Positions 57,385 to 64,000 of a stretch of DNA of 64,000 nt are shown piece by piece. The notes under the pieces are model-generated. The model was not told where the DNA came from, ran no database searches, and worked only from the letters and a program-made list of their open reading frames with translations. The position numbers were made by a program, and so were the translations under genes. Source of the stretch: Scylla paramamosain (taxonomy: Eukaryota; Arthropoda; Malacostraca; Decapoda; Portunidae); assembly GCF_035594125.1 (NCBI RefSeq), contig NC_087151.1, positions 15,696,001 to 15,760,000 on the forward strand. Direction: 5' to 3'. Within the stretch, counting starts at the first letter, position 1, and each line of letters starts with the position of its first letter.

Positions 57385-58270
57385 ATAAATACTAAATAAT
57401 ACTGGCCCCAACACACTCCCCTGGGGAACACCTTTGTTGAACTGACAATGCTCAGAAAAGGAGTTCCCCACTTGAACACAAAAGCTCCTATTTACAAGGT
57501 AGCTCCTCAGGTACTACAGTGCACGTCCTCTAACTACTATAATTTGCAGATTTTCTAACAGTAAATCATGCACTACAGTATCAAAGGCAGCACTTAAATC
57601 TAATAATATTAAAACACCACATTTTCCCTCATCCATCATACACAGAGGATCATTAGTGATGCTACACAAGGCTGTTTCAGTTGAGTGTAGTTTCCTATAT
57701 GCAGACTGATTGTCAGGCAATACATGAATAATAGATAAATAATCCATTAGCTGAACATGAATTACACTTTCTATAACTTTTAATAGGAATGATAGGTTAG
57801 AAACTGGTCAGTATGAGGAAAGGGACTGGCGATCAAGTTTACTCTTTAGAATTGGTTTAACAATAGCAAGTTTCTCACTTTCTGGAAAGACACATTCACT
57901 TATGTTTAAATTGACAGTTTTTAAGAGTACACTTGTGAGTTTCAAGAAATCTTCCTCATTGGTTACATCTGACATAGGAAATGGATCTCGAACACAATAT
58001 GTCTTTTTAACGTTTTCAGCAAAGCTTGTAGCATATCTATACTGACCTCACTAAAGGAGACCAGACCAACATAGGGTGTGTCAGGCATATATGTGACATG
58101 GTGAACCTGTTCTGCCTCTTCAAGGCTACTAACAATATTTCTGATTTTTTTCATCAAAATTCCTCATGAAATTATTTGCCAGGTCCACATCTGAGAGCTT
58201 CTTAGCACTCTTCTTACCAGTCAGGTTGTCAAGAACAGAGTACAGTTTCCTAGCATCAGTACCTGCCTCA
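57380..58270 (-). mobile_element. L2/CR1-like non-LTR retrotransposon, 5' part (middle layer of nest)
   Basis: Minus strand from about 58270: LIEAGTDARKLYSVLDNLTG, LSDVDLANNFM, PDTPYVGLVSFSEVSIDML, LPDNQSAYRKLHSTETAL, GVLILLDLSAAFDTVVHDLL (motif A) and GVPQGSVLGPVLFSIY (motif B). The protein resumes at 49526 across BEL-2 with TELSFILREYDV and YANDTQF. It is 5' truncated just before the RT and contains several frame breaks. Confidence 0.85.
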
Positions 58271-58640
58271 ATAAGAACGGGATAGGAGAGAATGGCCATA
58301 AAGAATGGAGGAATGGCATGGACACTAAAAGCACTCTAAGATGGTATAGAAACAAAGGAAAAATAGAGAGAGAAGAGTGGCAAATTATTGTTTAAAGCAA
58401 GAAGTGGAACACTAGAATCAAATTGTAAGAACAGAGACATAATAGAACAAGACAAGCTATGTAGAGAAAAAGAAACAATTGAACATTTCACTGTAGAGCG
58501 TGATATGTACAGGCACCAACAAGAAGAGTTAGACAGCAAAGTGGCAGGAGTTATAGGTCGAGAGGAATGGGAAAAAAGGAAAAAAGAAGACAGGGGAATT
58601 ACAACAGTACTAGGACTAACAACATAAAAATAGGGAAATA
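58270..58640 (+). mobile_element. Family C non-LTR retrotransposon, 3' part (outer layer of nest)
   Basis: KEWRNGMDTKSTLRWYRNKG at about 58290 aligns with the family D block EWKNEMERKKTLEWYKEKE. A 79-codon frame (58388-58627) then contains ETIEHFTVE, the remnant of the C-terminal zinc knuckle seen in family D (DETVEHVVLKC). It continues the + strand element interrupted at 48365. The exact 3' end is not visible. Confidence 0.72.
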
Positions 58641-58932
58641 GTGAGCCACATGAAAATATTTCTGACTGAGTGCTGGACAATAAGAAATAATTATGCAGGG
58701 GTATAGGTGAAGAAGAGATTCAAAGCGTTACAGGTCCAAAGCAGAAGGCACAACAAGGGCCATCACAACAACAGCAGCAATAGGCAGCTCCCTATTTATT
58801 TTTGGTGTTTAGGGCAGTATCTGGCCCTATTTTAGCTTTATCCACTCGAAAACTCCGCTTTCTCACAGGTCCCCAACATTATAGAGTGCAGACGAATAGA
58901 AAAATAAGAAATAACCGCGCAACATGATTACC
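58641..58932. other. Unassigned sequence
   Basis: Possibly the 3' UTR of the family C element. A CAACAGCAG-like repeat occurs near 58765. No gene was recognised. Confidence 0.35.
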
Positions 58933-59030
<98 letters not shown>

Positions 59031-59043
59031 AATATTATTATTT

Positions 59044-59098
<55 letters not shown>

Positions 59099-59099
59099 T

Positions 59100-59188
<89 letters not shown>

Positions 59189-59224
59189 CATTATTATTAC
59201 TAATACTATTATTATTATTATTAT
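58933..59224. repeat. (ATT)n/(TTC)n compound microsatellite, 290 bp
   Basis: ATT repeats with an internal TTC run at about 59098-59130. Long Leu-, Asn- or Ile-runs in all frames are artefacts of the repeat. Confidence 0.97.
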
Positions 59225-59314
59225 GTAGAATCCTGACCAAGGGACCGTCCCGGGAGCACGAGTGTCCTCCCCTCACCGCGCCAGTCGTGGTTTTGAAGTT
59301 CTTGGAAGCTCGCG

Positions 59315-59398
59315 ATGAATACCAGGGAGAGGTATTATTTGGAATACAGAAACGATAACACGAGAGAGAGGCGTATCATCTCTCTGAAAGACAATGAG
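59315..59398 (+). CDS. Candidate first coding exon, function unknown
   Basis: Within a short stretch richer in GC and CpG than its surroundings (about 59230-59460), an ATG opens 28 codons (MNTRERYYLEYRNDNTRERR and on to LKDNE) followed by a consensus-like donor gtcagt at 59399. If unspliced it stops at 59440. No promoter element or downstream exon was found, and I do not recognise the peptide. Confidence 0.2.
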
Positions 59399-59440
59399 GT
59401 CAGTGCCAACCGCGTGATGAGCGTTGCATGTGTACAGTAA

Positions 59441-60180
59441 AGCATTCTGGATCTAATGGGTGGTGATCAGCACATTGTTTACTTAATGACATTGAACCAG
59501 TCATTTGTAGGACTGAACCAGTCATTTGTAGGACCTCATTGCATGTTATTTTAACTGGAGTGCCTTTCGTGTTTGGGCCACCTGCTGCCTAGGGACACAT
59601 GAGTCCTTGTGTAAGGTGGTACCATCAGGTGAGAACTATGTATAGCAGGTACTACGCCTTAGGGATTGCTTACCTTGGTGATTTGCTTACGTGTTTAAAA
59701 GGCAAGAGTCAAGGCACAAAAAGGGGGGAGGGGCGCATCTCAGCCATAATATTGCTTACTTAGAGTAGAACTATTGTACAGGGCGCAATATGGAAATAAT
59801 ATTAACATTTTCACCTGACGAATAGGATAGGTCATCTTAGATTTCATTTTAGGTTTATTAAGTTCATTGATTTTTTTAACTGATTTCCTCATTGTGTAGA
59901 TCAGGATTTGAAAAAGAAAAAAAAAATACTATTTCATCTATAAATAAGTAACCTTAAAACTAGTAAGTTAAGGTTATTCCAACAATTCCTTTCATTTGTG
60001 GAAAAGTGGGGTCTTGAGCTGATTGGGACTGCATCCTTTCTATCATGAACTTTTACACACTCCCAACCATTCTATCACAACTTCTTATGGACTCTGAAAT
60101 CATTCTTGAAACATGAAAAGAATTTACTTTTACTGAAGTTACAAGACAGGCATTGTGTGCTTGATATTACTGTGTTGGAT
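59441..60180. other. Unassigned sequence
   Basis: No gene seen. There is a short direct repeat (GAACCAGTCATTTGTAGGAC twice near 59494-59533). Confidence 0.4.
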
Positions 60181-60264
60181 AACACACACACACACACATA
60201 CACATGATGGCTGTCTTGCGACATAAAAGTGATCATATCTCTTGCCTGGAGTGAAAGAGAGAGG

Positions 60265-60357
<93 letters not shown>
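60181..60357. repeat. (CA)n microsatellites
   Basis: CA runs at 60181-60202 and 60268-60357, separated by unique sequence that includes AAAGTGATCATATCTCTTGC. Confidence 0.95.
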
Positions 60358-60362
<5 letters not shown>

Positions 60363-60459
60363 TACCTTTAGGATTAATGTTAAGTATTTCCCCACCCCCT
60401 CTGTACATTTTCAGTTTGTTAACTGCCTAAATAATAAACCATTTATTATTATTATTTAT

Positions 60460-60466
<7 letters not shown>

Positions 60467-60534
<68 letters not shown>

Positions 60535-60560
60535 ATGTAAAAGTGATTATATCTCTTGCC

Positions 60561-60619
<59 letters not shown>
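60467..60619. repeat. (CA)n and (GA)n microsatellites
   Basis: CA run 60467-60529 and GA run 60564-60619, separated by AAAGTGATTATATCTCTTGC, which nearly repeats the block at about 60225. Confidence 0.95.
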
Positions 60620-60621
<2 letters not shown>

Positions 60622-60916
60622 ACCCAGCATTGCAGTATCCTTGCTCATCCAACATGGTAACACTGCAACAGAAATGCATAACTTGAAACTCACACCAGTA
60701 GGACATAGGCACAGCCAGTCTGGGACCCCACTTTTCCATAAGTGCCTTCCCTATATGAGTGCATATCTCCCTGTCTCAAACTGGTTGTATTGCTTTTAAT
60801 TATTTTGTTACCATTTTTATTGAATTGAATTAATCTTTTCTATTCTATTCTGTCCTATTCTATTTGTTTTATTGATGTATTATTTACTTATTTATCTTTA
60901 ATTCATTTATTTTATT
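60620..60916. other. Unassigned sequence
   Basis: No gene seen. TATTCTATTCTGTCC-type simple repeats occur near 60840. Confidence 0.4.
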
Positions 60917-60917
60917 T

Positions 60918-61686
60918 ACCATATTTCCCTGCCATATAAGATGTAACTATAATTTGGCAGGAGATATTTAGAAAAAAAAAAAAAGATAAAATAAGCCCCA
61001 CTCTTCCCAGAAGATCATAGCCCACCTCTCAATCAGGCTTTGGTCCAAGTTGCAGCACAAACCAACACAGAAGATCAGTAAATATCATAACTGTCGCTAA
61101 AAAGTTGACTATGATACTACCTTATGTTGCTTTCTGCCTTTTTCTATGTTTAAAATGTTCCACTATTGGCTGAAGAGTTCCATTGCTCCTAGCCTGAGTA
61201 GCTGTCAACTTGAAATGATAAACAAAGGACTCCCTATTCATGTTAAGGTTGCTTGTGCAGCTGTGTTTCGTAGTAAGTGTATGAAGCATAACTACCTAAG
61301 GTCACTTTCTTCATACAGATTAAGGCTATGATTTGAGCATAAAGCTATTCATTACCTTAATAAATTTAACATGAATTTTATTCACATAAGGTAAGGCCAT
61401 TGAGTGATGTGCTTCAAAGTTACAGCAATCGGCTTTTATGTTTTAGCATTATTTGGTTTGTAATCGTTATCTAGTAATTTTTAGCACTATTTCGATTTGT
61501 AATCATTGTCTATAATAATATCATTCTGGGGTCAAACAGTGGTATTCAGGTGTTATTCTAGTACCGATGACCATAACCCATAGGTTTACCCAAACCCATT
61601 GGGGTATAAGATGCAGGATGATTTTTTTTTTTTTTTTTTTTTTTTGGGGGGGGGGGCGAGGCATTATATATGGCAAAAAATACAGT
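60918..61686. mobile_element. Terminal-inverted-repeat DNA element (family T), complete MITE-like copy
   Basis: The left end ACCATATTTCCCTGCCATAT and the complement of the right end ACTGTATTTTTTGCCATATA match at most positions over about 25 bp. The outer flanks share the 9-bp direct repeat ATTTTATTT (60909-60917 and 61687-61695), although this is in AT-rich sequence. About 770 bp, with no transposase ORF. Superfamily not assigned: an 8-9 bp duplication would suit hAT, but the ends are not of the CAGGG type. Confidence 0.55.
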
Positions 61687-61721
61687 ATTTTATTTATTTA
61701 ATGTTTTTTATTTATTTATTT

Positions 61722-61753
<32 letters not shown>

Positions 61754-61794
61754 TTTTATTTTTATTTATTCATTTATTTTATTTTATTATATTA

Positions 61795-61852
<58 letters not shown>

Positions 61853-61930
61853 TTATTTTATTTTATTTATTTATTTTTGTTTATTTATTTATTTATTATT
61901 ATTCTTTTTTTTTTTTGTGTGTGTGTGTGG
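61621..61930. repeat. Poly-T/poly-G and (TTTA)n/(TTA)n low-complexity tract
   Basis: T run then G run at 61622-61656, followed beyond the family T end by TTTA and ATT repeats and a short GT run to about 61930. Apparent ORFs here are artefacts. Confidence 0.95.
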
Positions 61931-62053
61931 GTGTGTGGGTATGTGTAAGGGGGGCAAGGCCAAGCCAAATAAAATTGAAGGAAAAAAAAAATGGAAATAC
62001 AGTAAAAGCATCATATATTTGCTGATATAAAGTTGAAAGTTAAATTTATAGGT

Positions 62054-62056
<3 letters not shown>

Positions 62057-62131
<75 letters not shown>
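62057..62131. repeat. (AT)n microsatellite, left of the pogo-like MITE
   Basis: An uninterrupted AT run that ends in the left TA target of the inserted element. Confidence 0.95.
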
Positions 62132-62762
<631 letters not shown>

Positions 62763-62924
62763 GATAATTTGGATAAATTTTCTGTTTGTTTTGGTAGTAA
62801 TATTGAAAGAATGAGAAGAAACAGTTTATTTGTGGAATACATTCAGCTAAATGTGCTCTTCTGTTCATGTAAAAACCATCCAAAAATTTTTTCATCTTTA
62901 TGAGTAACAAGGGCAAGAATTGCA

Positions 62925-62959
62925 ATCTGAATTATCCCACACTTTGGGATAATTCAGAT
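62925..62959. repeat. Perfect 15-bp inverted repeat with 5-nt loop
   Basis: ATCTGAATTATCCCA at 62925-62939 pairs with 62945-62959 without mismatch. Function unknown. Confidence 0.85.
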
Positions 62960-63050
62960 CCCACATACAATAACTGCAAATCAAATTCTAGTAATCACAT
63001 AACACATATCATAATGATAGTTTATGTATTACTAAGGTAGACAAAGGTAA

Positions 63051-63153
63051 ACAAAATTAATTAATTAATTAATTTATTTATTTATTTATTTATTTATTAT
63101 TCATTTGTTTATTTATTTATTTTTTTTTATTTTATTTATTTTATTTTATTTGT

Positions 63154-63196
<43 letters not shown>

Positions 63197-63200
63197 TTTT
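63051..63200. repeat. (TTTA)n low-complexity tract
   Basis: Imperfect TTTA/TTAA repeats. Confidence 0.9.
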
Positions 63201-63225
63201 TGCAAAGCAGATGTGATTCTATATC

Positions 63226-63540
63226 TCACTGCAAAATCAGGCTATCAAAGTCTTCTTTGAAAATAATCCTTCCTTCAATCAACTCTGTCTTAGGAAGAAT
63301 TCTTATAATGTCACACTCAGGGGTCTTATATATATCGGGAACATCAGGTTCCCAGAAAAATACCAGGTTTGTTCTGCCAACATGGTTCACCTTCTGGAAG
63401 TACTGCATGTCCCAGTGTGTCATTTTCTTAGATTTCACTTGGTTCATTAGTTTGCCAACATAGCAAAAGTCCTTTCCTTTGTTAGTAGGTTTGAATTTTA
63501 ACACCACACTTAAAGTTTGTGATGTGTATAGTACTTCATT
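63226..63540 (-). pseudogene. Unrecognised 95-100 codon ORF, possibly a C-terminal exon or transposon tail
   Basis: The frame is open from a TGA just upstream (about 63540) to the stop at 63226, with no convincing ATG start. The peptide includes NKGKDFCYVGKLMNQVKSKK, NLVFFWEPDVPDIY and DIIRILPKTEL. The pattern of a basic segment, FxxPDxxD and DIIRILP is like short Tudor-like tails that I have seen at the end of transposon-borne proteins, but I cannot name the family. Codon use is more protein-like than in the neighbouring low-complexity DNA. Confidence 0.3.
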
Positions 63541-64000
63541 GGGTCAGTTCCACAGTTGCCCTTTTTCACTTACTAGCTAGCCAAAAAAAAGCCACTGGAG
63601 CTGTGATTCAGTTCCACAGTCACCTTTGACCACTGCTTTTCTCTTATGGGAGTACCAGACTTTGGAACTTTGGAGAGGAGTTTTTTGGGGAGGAGTAGGG
63701 CTGCCCATTCCATAATAAATTTCCAAATTACTGTATTAAATTAACATTATTTGCCGTAATATGGTCTGAAAAGCATATGCATTTTTTATTTATTTATTTT
63801 TTATGAAAGAAATGACCACTACATATGTAATAACAACTGTCAAACTTTTTTATGAAGTATTTACATTTGCAACAAGATCGAAAGCGCACGCTGACAACAA
63901 ACATCACAGCTTCTCCTATTTCTTGCAAGTTTCTTCACTTTTCTGGCTGTTTTTGGTAGGTGCCTAATTGTTCTCTCTGTTTCAATATTTGAGGGTGCAG
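63541..64000. other. Unassigned sequence at the window end
   Basis: The word CAGTTCCACAGT occurs twice (about 63545 and 63610). No gene recognised. Confidence 0.35.

Noticed and set aside
58863..59358. Long Asn-, Leu- and Ile-rich ORFs
   Set aside because: Translations of the (ATT)n tract in different frames.
60075..60540. His-Thr and Cys-Val repeat ORFs
   Set aside because: Translations of (CA)n microsatellites.

Overview
The window is eukaryotic, animal nuclear DNA. It holds one large, intron-rich protein gene on the + strand plus a dense mix of transposable elements and microsatellites. No prokaryotic genes, rRNA, tRNA or CRISPR were seen. An axonemal dynein gene full of short CA, CT, ATT and AT microsatellites, several non-LTR families, BEL/Pao retrotransposons and TTAA, hAT-like and pogo-like DNA elements fits an arthropod. 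A decapod crustacean is my best guess, but the sequence does not prove a species.

Layout. (1) 1-8028: array of heat-shock-element-like GAA/TTC units at 1-240, then three head-to-tail copies of a CR1-like non-LTR retrotransposon (family A), all decayed, each ending in the same tail followed by (CA)n. (2) 8029-31109: last 28 exons of an outer-arm axonemal dynein heavy chain (DNAH5/DNAH8 type), 1592 codons with every exon junction in frame, from the end of AAA4 through stalk, microtubule-binding domain, AAA5, AAA6 and C-terminal domain to the stop codon. Its introns carry copies of a Jockey-like retrotransposon (family B) in both orientations. One of these copies hosts a 538-bp hAT-like MITE with an 8-bp target duplication and a 1.6-kb TTAA-class DNA transposon with perfect 19-bp inverted repeats. 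(3) 31110-32690: 3' UTR and intergenic DNA. (4) 32690-36225: nearly complete non-LTR element (family D) on the minus strand with about five lesions. (5) 37582-43521: internally deleted BEL/Pao element (BEL-1) with a further non-LTR element (family E) inserted, whose roughly 750-codon reading frame is open. (6) 43638-46660: longest family B copy, minus strand. (7) 46690-58640: a three-level nest. A family C non-LTR element (+) is split by an L2/CR1-like element (-), which is split by a full 7.85-kb BEL/Pao element (BEL-2) with two 528-bp LTRs, a GTAGT target duplication and a 1768-codon pol frame. (8) 58933-64000: microsatellites, a 464-bp pogo-like MITE inserted in an (AT)n tract, a 770-bp terminal-inverted-repeat element, a short hairpin and one unrecognised short ORF.

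The only host gene clearly supported is the dynein heavy chain. It would act as a force-generating motor of the outer dynein arm of motile cilia or sperm flagella. The rest of the coding potential belongs to mobile elements. BEL-2 pol and the family E reverse transcriptase are the only long element frames that look intact.
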